Below, piece by piece: positions 24,594 through 33,237 of a DNA stretch of 64,000 nt. This DNA is from Magnetaquicoccus sp039908525 (GTDB taxonomy: Bacteria; Pseudomonadota; Magnetococcia; Magnetococcales; Magnetaquicoccaceae), in NCBI GenBank assembly GCA_039908525.1, contig JAMOAY010000002.1:248001-312000 (forward strand). Reading direction: 5' to 3'. Made by a program: the position numbers and the translations under genes. The notes under the pieces were generated by a model. The model did not search any database. It saw only the letters and a list, made by a program, of their open reading frames with translations, and was not told the origin of the DNA. Positions within the stretch are counted from its first letter, which is position 1. Every line of letters begins with the position of its first letter.

Positions 24594-24608
24594 TGGCCTA
24601 TGTTTTGC
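24594..24608 (+). promoter_or_regulatory. pilA: Sigma-54-type (-24/-12) promoter of pilA
   Basis: TGGCCTATGTTTTGC matches the TGGCAC-N5-TTGC pattern, with GG and GC exactly ten bases apart. Transcription would start near 24620, leaving a leader of about 70 bases before ATG 24690. Type IV pilin genes are commonly sigma-54/PilR dependent. Confidence 0.62.
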
Positions 24609-24689
24609 TTTCATGACTATCAACGGGAGGCCGGTCCAGGCAACCGGTTTCACCCATACTCAACAATCGTCTGCCTCAGGAGAGGAACC

Positions 24690-25172
24690 ATGAAACAAGA
24701 TATGCGTCAACAAGGTTTTACCCTTATCGAACTGATGATCGTCATTGCCATCATTGGCATTCTGGCGGCGGTGGCTTTGCCGGCCTATAAAGACTACACC
24801 ATCCGCACCAAGGTCGGTGAGGCGCTCAGTCTGATGTCCGGTGCCAAGCAGGCCGTTGCGGAGACCTACATGGCAACCTCCACATGGCCGACCTGTAACG
24901 ACTGCGCGGCCGGTGCCGCCGCCATTCCTGCCGGTCTGCCTGCTGCCAACACCATCACCGGCAACTATGTCGCCTCTGTGCAGGTGGCGCTGAATGCGGC
25001 CAACGTGTCGACGGTGACGGCGACCTTCAGGGCCGCCCCTGCCGCTCCGACCGAGATCGCCGGCTTGACGGTCGTTCTGACCCCGGCGGCTGCGGCCGGT
25101 GGTGGCAGTATCAGCTGGACCTGCACGGCACCGGGCATTCTGCCTCAGTATCTGCCCACCGCTTGTCGTTGA
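24690..25172 (+). CDS. pilA: Type IV major pilin (prepilin)
   Basis: ATG 24690 follows AGGAGAGG. The 160-residue prepilin has a 9-residue leader MKQDMRQQG cleaved before FTLIELMIVIAIIGILAAVA, with the conserved Glu at mature position 5; this is a type IVa pilin N-terminus. The Ala/Thr-rich globular part has a CNDC pair and two late Cys that may form the C-terminal disulfide loop. The pilin polymerises into pili for motility, adhesion or DNA uptake. It is monocistronic, with a sigma-54-type promoter and a strong terminator. No pilus assembly genes are nearby. Confidence 0.94.
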   Translation: MKQDMRQQGFTLIELMIVIAIIGILAAVALPAYKDYTIRTKVGEALSLMSGAKQAVAETYMATSTWPTCNDCAAGAAAIPAGLPAANTITGNYVASVQVALNAANVSTVTATFRAAPAAPTEIAGLTVVLTPAAAAGGGSISWTCTAPGILPQYLPTACR

Positions 25173-25206
25173 CACGTCGCCGCATAACGGTTAGCGCCTG
25201 ATCAAG

Positions 25207-25245
25207 ACGGGCCCCCCGGTACCCTATCGGGGGGCCCGTTCTCGT
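25207..25245 (+). terminator. Strong terminator hairpin after pilA
   Basis: ACGGGCCCCCCG (25207-25218) pairs perfectly with CGGGGGGCCCGT (25228-25239), 12 bp with a 9-base loop, followed by TCTCGT. The T-tract is short, so stem strength must dominate. Confidence 0.7.
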
Positions 25246-25288
25246 GAACGCCACCCTTCCCATCCGATGAGGCGCAGAAGAGGCCGTC

Positions 25289-26866
25289 ATGATTCCACTC
25301 AATATCGGTATCGAAAAAAAGTTGATCGTTCTGTTCGCCGGCCTGTTTGTGTTGGCCATTTTGCCTCTCGGCTATATCCATCTGTCGGATGCGATCCACG
25401 AATTTGAATCCCGGAAATCGGCAGTGGCCAGGGCGGCGCTGGAGGCTGGACAGACCGTGCGGGTGAACGTGGGCAATGCCTGGCATGACGAGCTGATTGC
25501 ATCGGACTCCTTCATCCAGGCCAAGGCGTGCCGTACCGCGGGTTCCGCCGAATCCCGGCTGCGCTGTGCCCGACAAACCAAATTGCATGGCATGATTCCC
25601 GTCATCCTGATGCTGCAGGCCGTGCGCGCCGCCTCGGAGCCCCTCGGCATGCAGGTACGGGTGGCCAAACGGGAACGCCCCCGTGATCCGCAGGCACAAG
25701 GGACCGAATTTGAGATCTCCCTGCTGGACGAGATGGCCAAAACGGGCCAGAAAGAGATGGCCCGTGCCGACCTGGAAGGTGGGCGATTTCTCTTTGCACG
25801 GGAGATCCGAGCGGACGAGGGGTGTCTGGAGTGCCATGGCAGCAAGCAGAAAACCGACTGGTTCGGTTTCGATCAGGAGGGTTGGCAAGTGGGTCAACAG
25901 GTGGGGGTGATTGTTCTCTCCTCGCCATTGGCAGAGCTGGAGGAGACCAAACGTCAGATCCTCCTGAAAACGGGCATCATTGCCAGCAGTGTGTTTTTGC
26001 TGGGATTGCTGTCATTTGCTGGCACTGTGCGCCGTTTTATTGTCAAACCGGTGCGGCAGGTGATCCATGCGATCTCCTCATCTTCCGCGCAGATGGCCGC
26101 TTCGCTGACGGAGCAGGAGCGGGTGGCCGCTCAACAGGCAACGGCGGTGAGTGAGACCAGCAGCACCATGGACGAATTGGGCAGCTCTTCCCGGCAATCG
26201 GCGGAACAGGCCGAGGTGGCGGCCAATGGCGCCGACAAGGCGTTGGAACTCTCCCGGTTGGGGACCCTTCGGGTGGAAGAGAATCTGGCCAGTATGGAAC
26301 AGACCAGGGCCAAAGTGGCGGACATCGCCCGGCAAATGATGGTGTTGAGCGAAAAAACCGGGCAGATCCGGGATGTCGCCAATCTGGTGGCCGGGTTTGC
26401 CAATGAGACCAAAATGCTGGCGATGAATGCGGCGGTGGAGGCCGTGCGGGCCGGGGAACATGGCAAGGGGTTCGCGGTTCTGGCCATGGAAACCCGCAAA
26501 CTGGCGGATGAAAGCAAGCACTCGGCCAGCAAGATCAACACCCTGGTGACCGAAGTGCAACAGGCCAACAACAGCACGGTGATGGCCACGGAGGAGGGCA
26601 GCAAGACGGTGGGTGAAGGCATGATCATCTCCCGGAACACGGCTGAAACCTTCCAGGAGGTGGAACAGGCCGTGGCGGCCACTTCTCAGGGTGTGCAGCA
26701 GATCGCCTTGAATGTGCGGCAGCAGTCCGTGGCCATTCGGCAGATCGTGGAGAGCATGCGGTCCATCCATACCGGAGCCAAGGAGAGTGTGGCCGGCATG
26801 TCCCAAGTCAAGGAGGGGATCCGGATCCTGAACAAGGCGGCCCAGTCTCTGCAGAAGATGGTTTAA
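25289..26866 (+). CDS. Methyl-accepting chemotaxis protein with periplasmic c-haem (DUF3365-like) sensor
   Basis: Of 525 residues, TM1 is about 11-31 and TM2 about 227-247. The periplasmic part contains CLECH (179-183), a covalent haem-c attachment motif, in a DUF3365/Tll0287-like domain. The cytoplasmic part (about 260-525) is a chemoreceptor signalling domain with the hairpin tip MLAMNAAVEAVRAGEHGKGF at 376-395. A standard HAMP is hard to see between TM2 and the helices. It probably senses redox state, oxygen or NO and signals to CheA/CheW encoded elsewhere. Confidence 0.9.
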   Translation: MIPLNIGIEKKLIVLFAGLFVLAILPLGYIHLSDAIHEFESRKSAVARAALEAGQTVRVNVGNAWHDELIASDSFIQAKACRTAGSAESRLRCARQTKLHGMIPVILMLQAVRAASEPLGMQVRVAKRERPRDPQAQGTEFEISLLDEMAKTGQKEMARADLEGGRFLFAREIRADEGCLECHGSKQKTDWFGFDQEGWQVGQQVGVIVLSSPLAELEETKRQILLKTGIIASSVFLLGLLSFAGTVRRFIVKPVRQVIHAISSSSAQMAASLTEQERVAAQQATAVSETSSTMDELGSSSRQSAEQAEVAANGADKALELSRLGTLRVEENLASMEQTRAKVADIARQMMVLSEKTGQIRDVANLVAGFANETKMLAMNAAVEAVRAGEHGKGFAVLAMETRKLADESKHSASKINTLVTEVQQANNSTVMATEEGSKTVGEGMIISRNTAETFQEVEQAVAATSQGVQQIALNVRQQSVAIRQIVESMRSIHTGAKESVAGMSQVKEGIRILNKAAQSLQKMV

Positions 26867-26887
26867 CGCCCCTGGGTGGGGTATGCC

Positions 26888-28066
26888 CTACCCTCCCCAG
26901 AGAGCCAGCCCCTTGAACACACCGTTGGAAATGGGCCTCTTGGCCAGCAGGTGGGTATCCGTGCCGTTGCTCAGAAAAGCCAGATCCCGGCTGGCCGCCA
27001 GTTTGCGCAGGGATTTTGCGGAATAGAAGGAGAGGTGCCGACCGCTCTCCAGGGCGTAATAGGACCACTCGTCCGGTTTGGGCACCGGGTTCGGCAACAG
27101 GCGGGTCGTGAACAGCAGGGCGTCGCTCTGGGCGAAGATGCGCTCCAGCTCCTGGATGGGATCTGCGAAGTGTTGAAAACACTCGAAGGCCGTCACCAAC
27201 TCATACCGGTCCTCCTCCTGGGCCTCAAACCCTCGCGCAAACAGATTGGGCGTGTGTGCATCCTGCCAATAAAATGAAAACCCTTCATCACGCATCAGAC
27301 GGACAAACAGGCCGTAACCGCCTCCGTAATCCAGGAACTTCCCCTCGGCATCAAACAAATTCCGCAACAGCATGGAGACAAACCCTTTCAGGCGCAGGGT
27401 GCGGGCCACGCCGTCGGCATCATCCTTGTCATCCACATCCTGCTGCCGCATGACACCTGCGTAGGCCTCCTCCAGCCAATAGGGCTCCTCCGTGAAGAGA
27501 AAATCACACTGCTCACAGAGGTAATAGGCCACCCGGTGCTTGCCCAGTATATGCGCATGAAAACAGTATTCCGCAGAACCACCACACAATTTACACACTT
27601 TGCCTCTCCAATCGAACCCCTCCGGCATCGCCGCCTGGAAATGACGCAGGATGCGCAGGACGCGCTCATTGTCCGCCCGTCCGGCGGAACAGACCCACAA
27701 ATGGGCCACCAGGGGCGCCACAACACCATCGCAGAGCTCCCGCTGCTCCTCAGCCGACAAGGCGTCAAACTGGGCCTGCAAATGCTGCAGACCGTTGTTC
27801 TCTTCGATCGAGTTGTTGAAGATCAGGCCGCCAACGCTGAGGGCGATGGACATGATCAAATGGCGCTGCCCTCTTTTGCCCAGCAACATCGCCAGAATGT
27901 AGGCCGACCGCACCCGACCCTTGGCCAGCAACTGCCTGGTGGCCGTCAACAGATCCTTGGTGCTGTGCCGCTGCCCCTGGACAAAGTCAAGAAATTCATG
28001 CGTATCGTTGTAGGCATCCAGACGGTGGATCGTCTCAAAAAAGGCATCGGTCTCGTTGTTTTCCAA
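26888..28066 (-). CDS. Zinc-ribbon class I methyltransferase with the shared N-terminal helical domain
   Basis: TTG 28066 is chosen because AAAGGAGGAG lies seven bases upstream and because homology with the paralogue at 8869-10413 begins here; it gives 392 residues. Residues 10-152 are the shared helical domain (RSAYILAMLLGKRGQRH at 53-69, LSVGGLI at 76-82). Then come CKLC (158-161) and CEQC (184-187), a zinc ribbon as in Methyltransf_13 proteins, then motif I FLDYGGGYG (244-252) and a degenerate class I methyltransferase fold. Such proteins often act in sugar C-methylation. It is isolated from the glycan cluster by 16 kb but is clearly linked to it by the common domain. Confidence 0.78.
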   Translation of the reverse strand: MENNETDAFFETIHRLDAYNDTHEFLDFVQGQRHSTKDLLTATRQLLAKGRVRSAYILAMLLGKRGQRHLIMSIALSVGGLIFNNSIEENNGLQHLQAQFDALSAEEQRELCDGVVAPLVAHLWVCSAGRADNERVLRILRHFQAAMPEGFDWRGKVCKLCGGSAEYCFHAHILGKHRVAYYLCEQCDFLFTEEPYWLEEAYAGVMRQQDVDDKDDADGVARTLRLKGFVSMLLRNLFDAEGKFLDYGGGYGLFVRLMRDEGFSFYWQDAHTPNLFARGFEAQEEDRYELVTAFECFQHFADPIQELERIFAQSDALLFTTRLLPNPVPKPDEWSYYALESGRHLSFYSAKSLRKLAASRDLAFLSNGTDTHLLAKRPISNGVFKGLALWGG

Positions 28067-28235
28067 CTCCAGTCTCCTCCTTTGGGAACGACATGAGAAG
28101 CCTGTCGCCCATTCCCCTTCCCTGCACATTTTTTTCTGTTCCCCATCGGTCACGACGATCAAGGCTTCCATGATACGTGGAAATCCGCCAGACTGCCAGA
28201 TGGGTCGTTGCGCCGGAGTCACCTGGGAGCCAGAC

Positions 28236-29045
28236 ATGCAAGAGATCAACCTTCAAGGACGTACCCTTCTGATCACCCGCCCGCAACCGGAAGCCGCCAC
28301 CACCGCCCAGCAGGTGGTGGATTGCCGGGGCACGCCCCTGCTGGCTCCTGCCTTGACCATCCTGCCCCCCCGGGATCCGCGCCCTCTGCAACAGGCGCTG
28401 CAACAGAGTCACCACTACCAGGGCATCCTGGTCACCAGTGTCAACGGGGCCCGGGCCATTGTGGCCGCCGCGCCCAGCCCCTTTCTCCCGCCCCCTTTTT
28501 TTGCCGTCGGGGCACAGACCGCTGCCCTTCTGCACCAACAGGGTTGGTCGGTCCACACGCCTGCCGCAGCGGCCGGCGGCGAGGCCATGGCAGAGGCCAT
28601 CCGCCAATGGGTGCCGCTCCACACCGACGTTCCCCGGTCACCCATCATGCGCAAGGGGTTTCTCCTCGTCCAAGCCGAACAGGGACGGGAGGAGCTGGCA
28701 ACCGCTCTGCAACAGGCAGGGTATCGGGTTGACAAGGTGACAGCCTACCGGGCGGAGCCCATGACCACGCTCCCGACCGGGGTGCAAACGGCCCTTGCAG
28801 AAGGAGGGGTGGATGCCGTGCTGTTCTTCAGCGGACGTTCGGCGGAATCGTTTGTGGCTGCCCTGCCGCAACATGGCAGAGAGTGGCTGAACGCGCCTTG
28901 TATCGCTGCCATCAGCCCGGTGACCGCCCAGGTGGTGCAACAGCTTGGCTACAGGGTCGCGGTCACCGCCCGGCGACCCGACAGCCTGGAGCTGCTGGCG
29001 GCGCTGCACCGCCACTGGCGCCCATCCCCACCCTTGGCCATGTAA
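28236..29045 (+). CDS. hemD: Uroporphyrinogen-III synthase
   Basis: ATG 28236 with GGGAG upstream gives 269 residues, the usual size. The pattern LLITRP near the N-terminus, TSVNGARA in the first lobe and FFSGRSAESF in the second are typical of HemD, as is the late IAAISPVTAQVVQQLGY. It closes hydroxymethylbilane to uroporphyrinogen III in haem synthesis. hemB lies 2 kb downstream but in a separate unit; hemC is not in the window. Confidence 0.9.
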   Translation: MQEINLQGRTLLITRPQPEAATTAQQVVDCRGTPLLAPALTILPPRDPRPLQQALQQSHHYQGILVTSVNGARAIVAAAPSPFLPPPFFAVGAQTAALLHQQGWSVHTPAAAAGGEAMAEAIRQWVPLHTDVPRSPIMRKGFLLVQAEQGREELATALQQAGYRVDKVTAYRAEPMTTLPTGVQTALAEGGVDAVLFFSGRSAESFVAALPQHGREWLNAPCIAAISPVTAQVVQQLGYRVAVTARRPDSLELLAALHRHWRPSPPLAM

Positions 29046-29052
29046 GGTCTGA

Positions 29053-29940
29053 TCAGCAGGAAAAATGGACCGCGAGGGGATCGTTGGCGTTGACCTCCCT
29101 GCCCAGACCGATCACGCCCCGCCCCTGGAGAATGTATTCATCCCGATGGACGAAGGCCCGCTCCTTGCGGGAGGTGACGATGAAGGTGCCGTTGGTGCTC
29201 TGGTCGATCAGGACAATCTTGCCACGACGACACTCCACCTTGGCATGCACGCGGGAGGACATGCTGTCCATCACAGAAAAGGTGTTGTTTTTGTCGCGTC
29301 CGATGCTGATGGAAGGATTCTCTTCATTGACCTCTACACTCTGTCCGTGAAAGGAGATCTGGCCGGCCACACTGTTGGGCGCGATGACCGTCACCGCATC
29401 CCGCCCTCCCATGACGGTCAACTCCTCCTCCTCCCCCCAGGTCAACTCGATGATCTGGATGGGCGCGGCCTTGCCCTTGACCGTGGTGGTGATCAGCTCC
29501 CGACTGCCAAAACGCAGGTAAGGGCTCATGGCGTCCAGGGTTTCGCCGCTGGTGATGATCTGGTCCCCCTTGGCCTGGGCCGCCATGCGGGCCGCCAGGT
29601 TGACGGCATCACCGAACACATCGCCATTCTCCAGAATCACCTCGCCGAAGTGGAAACCGATCCGGATGTGCAGATTGCCCAGGGTGTCGGCCTCCTCGGT
29701 CACCGTCTCCTGCATGCGCACCGCAGCCTGGGAGGCCGCATCGGCACTGGGAAAGGTGCACATCACCTCATCACCAATGGTTTTGACCACACGCCCCTTG
29801 AACTCCTCCGTCACGCCTGACAGCAGTTCGATACAGCGGGAGGTCACCTCCCGTGCCCGATCGTTGCCAATGGTCTCATACAGCCTGGTGCTGCCGGCAA
29901 TATCCGCAAACATAATGGCCAATCGCTTATTTTCCCTCAT
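29053..29940 (-). CDS. Class III adenylate cyclase with C-terminal FHA domain
   Basis: ATG 29940 follows AGGAGAG and gives 295 residues. The cyclase domain (1-190) has FADIAGST (11-18, metal Asp D13), KTIGDEVM (53-60, second metal Asp D57 and an adenine-type Lys K53) and DAVNLAARM with the transition-state Asn and Arg, so activity is plausible. The FHA domain (about 205-290) has SIGRDKNN, SSRVHA and STNGTF, all phosphothreonine-binding landmarks. A soluble cAMP-producing enzyme that reads phosphoproteins; its neighbour is a PP2C phosphatase on the same strand. Confidence 0.92.
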   Translation of the reverse strand: MRENKRLAIMFADIAGSTRLYETIGNDRAREVTSRCIELLSGVTEEFKGRVVKTIGDEVMCTFPSADAASQAAVRMQETVTEEADTLGNLHIRIGFHFGEVILENGDVFGDAVNLAARMAAQAKGDQIITSGETLDAMSPYLRFGSRELITTTVKGKAAPIQIIELTWGEEEELTVMGGRDAVTVIAPNSVAGQISFHGQSVEVNEENPSISIGRDKNNTFSVMDSMSSRVHAKVECRRGKIVLIDQSTNGTFIVTSRKERAFVHRDEYILQGRGVIGLGREVNANDPLAVHFSC

Positions 29941-30033
29941 AGGTCTCTCCTGACAGACGCATTGCCATCTTGAAATCACCCCGGACGTCCATACCTCAAC
30001 CCCCACCTGCCTCCAGACTGCAAAGCGGTTCGC

Positions 30034-30885
30034 CTACAAGAAACATCCCAGGATCACGGTCACATTATCCTTGCCACCCCCCTTTTTGGCCATGGCGATC
30101 AGGTGGTCGCATACCTGGTCCAGGGTATCGGCAGAGAGTGTCGACAGGGCCATCTGAATCTGCTCGTCGGAAAGCATCCCCGTCAACCCATCGGAACAGA
30201 GCAGCACGGCATCCCCGGGCGCGACGGGCAGGAAACGGACATCGGGTGTAACGACGCGCGAGGGGCCAATGGCCTGCAGGAGGATATTCTGCGGGGGTGG
30301 CACCCCCTTGCCTCCAAAACTGATCCACTGCTGATAGAGGGAGTGGTCACGGGTGATTTGCAGGAGTTGCTGTTTCTGGAACAGGTAAAGGCGGCTGTCT
30401 CCCACATGGAAGATGATCGGCTGCAGACTGAAACGGGGTGCCCACAAACCAACCACTGTGGTACCCATACCGGACTCTTCCGGGTGTCCTTTTTCCCGGT
30501 TGAGCCGGTTGATCTCGCTGTTGGCCAGGGCCACGGCATCCTGGATGACCTTCGTCACGGGGTTGGGCAACTCGTCCAGGGTGGGCTCTTCCTGTGGATT
30601 GTGACTCAGGGCAATCCCCGGATTATCTGCCCCCCCCTGGAAGGCCGCAGCGGTCTCCGGAGACCATTCGGTTGTGGAATCCATGAACTGCCGCAAGGAT
30701 TGGGCGATGGAACGCACTACATGGGCACTGGCAACCTCCCCGGCATCGTGGCCCCCCATGCCATCGGCCAGCACAAGCAGCCCGGTACTGGCATCGATTT
30801 GAAAACTGTCCTCGTTGAGCGGACGCACACAGCCCACATCCGTTCGCCCAGCCACCAGGAGATGGTCCCCTATTCTTTCTGCCAT
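30034..30885 (-). CDS. PP2C-family serine/threonine phosphatase
   Basis: The 283-residue protein has all PPM motifs in order: NEDSF, VLADGMGGHDAGEVAS, GTTVVGLW, HVGDSRLYLF, CSDGLTGML and GGKDNVTVIL, with the Asp residues that bind two Mn/Mg ions. It removes phosphate from Ser/Thr and lies 93 bases before the cyclase-FHA gene in the same direction. In many bacteria FHA and PP2C proteins belong to Ser/Thr kinase circuits; no kinase is in the window. Confidence 0.93.
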   Translation of the reverse strand: MAERIGDHLLVAGRTDVGCVRPLNEDSFQIDASTGLLVLADGMGGHDAGEVASAHVVRSIAQSLRQFMDSTTEWSPETAAAFQGGADNPGIALSHNPQEEPTLDELPNPVTKVIQDAVALANSEINRLNREKGHPEESGMGTTVVGLWAPRFSLQPIIFHVGDSRLYLFQKQQLLQITRDHSLYQQWISFGGKGVPPPQNILLQAIGPSRVVTPDVRFLPVAPGDAVLLCSDGLTGMLSDEQIQMALSTLSADTLDQVCDHLIAMAKKGGGKDNVTVILGCFL

Positions 30886-30904
30886 GGATTTGGTCCCAGT
30901 ATGC

Positions 30905-30918
30905 GGTTATGGATAACC
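30905..30918. promoter_or_regulatory. Palindrome GGTTAT-GG-ATAACC
   Basis: Perfect 6-bp inverted repeat 19 bases upstream of the PP2C start codon, in the PP2C/hemB divergent gap. Its position fits an operator or promoter-overlapping site. Confidence 0.28.
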
Positions 30919-31120
30919 CCCGCAAGGGCATTGGACAGTTCCACTGTCACACCTTGTTTGCAAAAGGGTCAACACCTTGACGAGAGCTTTCCAGCTGGGC
31001 CATTCTAGGTTAGACTGCCGCTTCCGTCCAGGCTCGGAACAGTTTTGCAGGCCAAAAGCCATTGCGGACCGGGTCTGTGCCTTTGGCAACCACCCTTTGG
31101 GAAGCAGCGATCCGGAGATC

Positions 31121-32155
31121 ATGTCCACCCCCCCGATCATACACCGTCCCCGCCGTTTGCGGCGTACTGCGGCCATCCGCCGCATGGTCAGAGAGACCCT
31201 GGTACAACCGGCCGATCTGATCCATCCCCTGTTCGTGGTGCCGGGCGAAAACATCCGCCGACCGGTGGCTTCCATGCCGGGTGTGGAACAACTCTCTGTG
31301 GACCAGGCGGTATCCGTTGCACGTGCCTCGGACGCGTTGGGTCTGGGTGGCATCATCCTGTTTGGGATCCCGGAAGTCAAGGATCCGACCGGCACAGATG
31401 CCCGCAATCCGGCCGGCATCGTGCAAAAGGCGATACGCGCCATCAAAGACGCGCTGCCCGACCTCTACGTCATGGCGGACACCTGCTACTGCGAATATAC
31501 CGATCATGGCCATTGCGGCATTCTGACCACGGAGCGGGCCAACCCCACCCCAGGCCGGTCGGCGCACACCCTTCCGGAGGTGGATAACGATGCCACCCTG
31601 GCCATTCTGGCACAGGCAGCCCTCTCTTACGCCGAGGCCGGGGTGGATATGGTGGCGCCTTCCGGCATGATGGACGGCATGGTGGCGGCCATCCGCCAGG
31701 CACTGGACCGGCAGGGCCACCATGGCGTGCCCATCCTCTCCTATGCGGTCAAATATGCCTCTGCCTATTACGGCCCCTTCCGCGAAGCCGCAGAGAGCAC
31801 GCCAGCTTTCGGCGACCGCCGCGGTTACCAGATGGACCCCGCCAACCGTCGCGAGGCGATACGCGAGGCGGCACTGGATGTGACAGAGGGGGCGGACATG
31901 CTCATGGTCAAGCCGGGGCTGGCCTATCTGGATATCGTGCGCGAGATGCGTGACCGGTTTGAACTGCCGCTGGCGGTCTACAATGTCAGCGGTGAGTACG
32001 CCATGGTCAAGGCGGCGGCCATGCAGGGCTGGATCGATGAAGAGCGGGTGGTGTTGGAAAATCTGACCGCCTTCAAGCGGGCCGGCGCCGATCTGATCCT
32101 CACCTACCACGCCCCGGATGCCGCCCGTCTGCTGCAGCGTGGGGGTCACACATGA
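31121..32155 (+). CDS. hemB: Delta-aminolevulinic acid dehydratase (porphobilinogen synthase)
   Basis: ATG 31121 gives 344 residues. DTCYCEYTDHGHCG holds the three Cys of the catalytic zinc site, so this is a zinc-type enzyme. VKYASAYYGPFR and MVKPGLAYLD carry the two active-site lysines that bind 5-aminolevulinate. The enzyme condenses two 5-aminolevulinates to porphobilinogen in haem synthesis. The stop overlaps the next ATG (ATGA). Confidence 0.96.
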   Translation: MSTPPIIHRPRRLRRTAAIRRMVRETLVQPADLIHPLFVVPGENIRRPVASMPGVEQLSVDQAVSVARASDALGLGGIILFGIPEVKDPTGTDARNPAGIVQKAIRAIKDALPDLYVMADTCYCEYTDHGHCGILTTERANPTPGRSAHTLPEVDNDATLAILAQAALSYAEAGVDMVAPSGMMDGMVAAIRQALDRQGHHGVPILSYAVKYASAYYGPFREAAESTPAFGDRRGYQMDPANRREAIREAALDVTEGADMLMVKPGLAYLDIVREMRDRFELPLAVYNVSGEYAMVKAAAMQGWIDEERVVLENLTAFKRAGADLILTYHAPDAARLLQRGGHT

Positions 32156-33237
32156 TGCACCCTTCGACCGACCCGCTGACCCCCTCTGCGGCACCCAAAA
32201 AACAGGTATTTGCCCTGGGCCTGCTGTCCGGTGGCTTGGACAGCATGCTGGCGGCCCGATTGCTGATGGAGCAGGGTATCCGGGTGGAGTGTGTCAATTT
32301 CTATACCGGGTTTTGCATCCAGGGCCACACCGGTGCCATGCGCAACCCGGAACCGGATGCCCGGCCTGCCCGGCACGATGCCCTGCATGCGGCACAGTTG
32401 CTGGGCATCAAATTGCATCTGGTGGACATTGCCGAAGAGTATGTGCGGATCGTCACCGATCCCAAACACGGCTATGGCAGCAACCTCAACCCCTGTCTGG
32501 ACTGCAAGATTTTCATGGTGGCCAGGGCGTGGTCCATGAAAGAGCGGTTGGGGTTTGACTTTCTCTTTACCGGTGAGGTGCTGGGACAACGCCCCATGAG
32601 TCAGCGCCGTGAAAACCTGCCCCACATCGAACGGGAGGCAGGGGTGGAGGGGTGGTTGTTGCGCCCTCTGTGCGCCACCCGCCTGAAGGCCACCGAACCG
32701 GAAAAACTCGGCTGGGTCGATCGGCAACGGTTGCGAGGCTTCAGCGGTCGGGGACGCAAACCGCAGATGGCCCTGGCCGAACAGTTCGGGCTGCGGGACT
32801 ATCCCAGTCCGGCCGGCGGCTGCTGTTTTCTGACCGATGTCAACTATTCACGCAAGCTCCAGGATCTGTGGCACTTTCGCGGTGAAAAAGCCTATACCAT
32901 GGAGGATATCGTTCTGCTCAAAGCCGGCAGGCATCTGCGTCCGGCGCCTCGTTTCAAGGTGATTGTCGGGCGGGATGAAACAGAAAACCGGTTTCTCAGC
33001 GGCTTTCGAGAGGGGCGCTGGGCCATCCATGCCACAGAGTTGGCCGGACCGCTGATGCTGGTGGAGGGACAACCCGACGATGAAGATCTGACCCTGGCCT
33101 GCCGATTGGCCGCCCGTTTTGGCCAGGGACGCCATTTGCCCCAGGTTCTGCTGACGGTCGAACGCCACGGCCAGCAACAAACCCGTCTGGTCACGCCACT
33201 GCCGGCTGCAGAGATCCCCCCAGAGTGGTATTTATGA
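32152..33237 (+). CDS. PP-loop ATPase, MnmA/ThiI-like sulfur-transfer enzyme
   Basis: The 361-residue protein has the pyrophosphatase loop LLSGGLDSM (24-32), then NPCLDCKIFM, a CxxC pair resembling the catalytic Cys region of MnmA-type tRNA thiolases, and GGCCFLTD in the middle. The C-terminal part has no clear name. PP-loop enzymes of this type adenylate a substrate, usually a tRNA base, before sulfur insertion. Coupling to a TusA-like sulfur carrier through another ATGA overlap supports a thiolation role. Its identity as MnmA or ThiI cannot be claimed. Confidence 0.75.
   Translation: MMHPSTDPLTPSAAPKKQVFALGLLSGGLDSMLAARLLMEQGIRVECVNFYTGFCIQGHTGAMRNPEPDARPARHDALHAAQLLGIKLHLVDIAEEYVRIVTDPKHGYGSNLNPCLDCKIFMVARAWSMKERLGFDFLFTGEVLGQRPMSQRRENLPHIEREAGVEGWLLRPLCATRLKATEPEKLGWVDRQRLRGFSGRGRKPQMALAEQFGLRDYPSPAGGCCFLTDVNYSRKLQDLWHFRGEKAYTMEDIVLLKAGRHLRPAPRFKVIVGRDETENRFLSGFREGRWAIHATELAGPLMLVEGQPDDEDLTLACRLAARFGQGRHLPQVLLTVERHGQQQTRLVTPLPAAEIPPEWYL

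Noticed and set aside
28072..28249. Longer N-terminus for the zinc-ribbon methyltransferase
   Set aside because: The extra codons lie upstream of a strong AAAGGAGGAG site with a TTG at the right distance, and the similarity to its paralogue starts only after this TTG.
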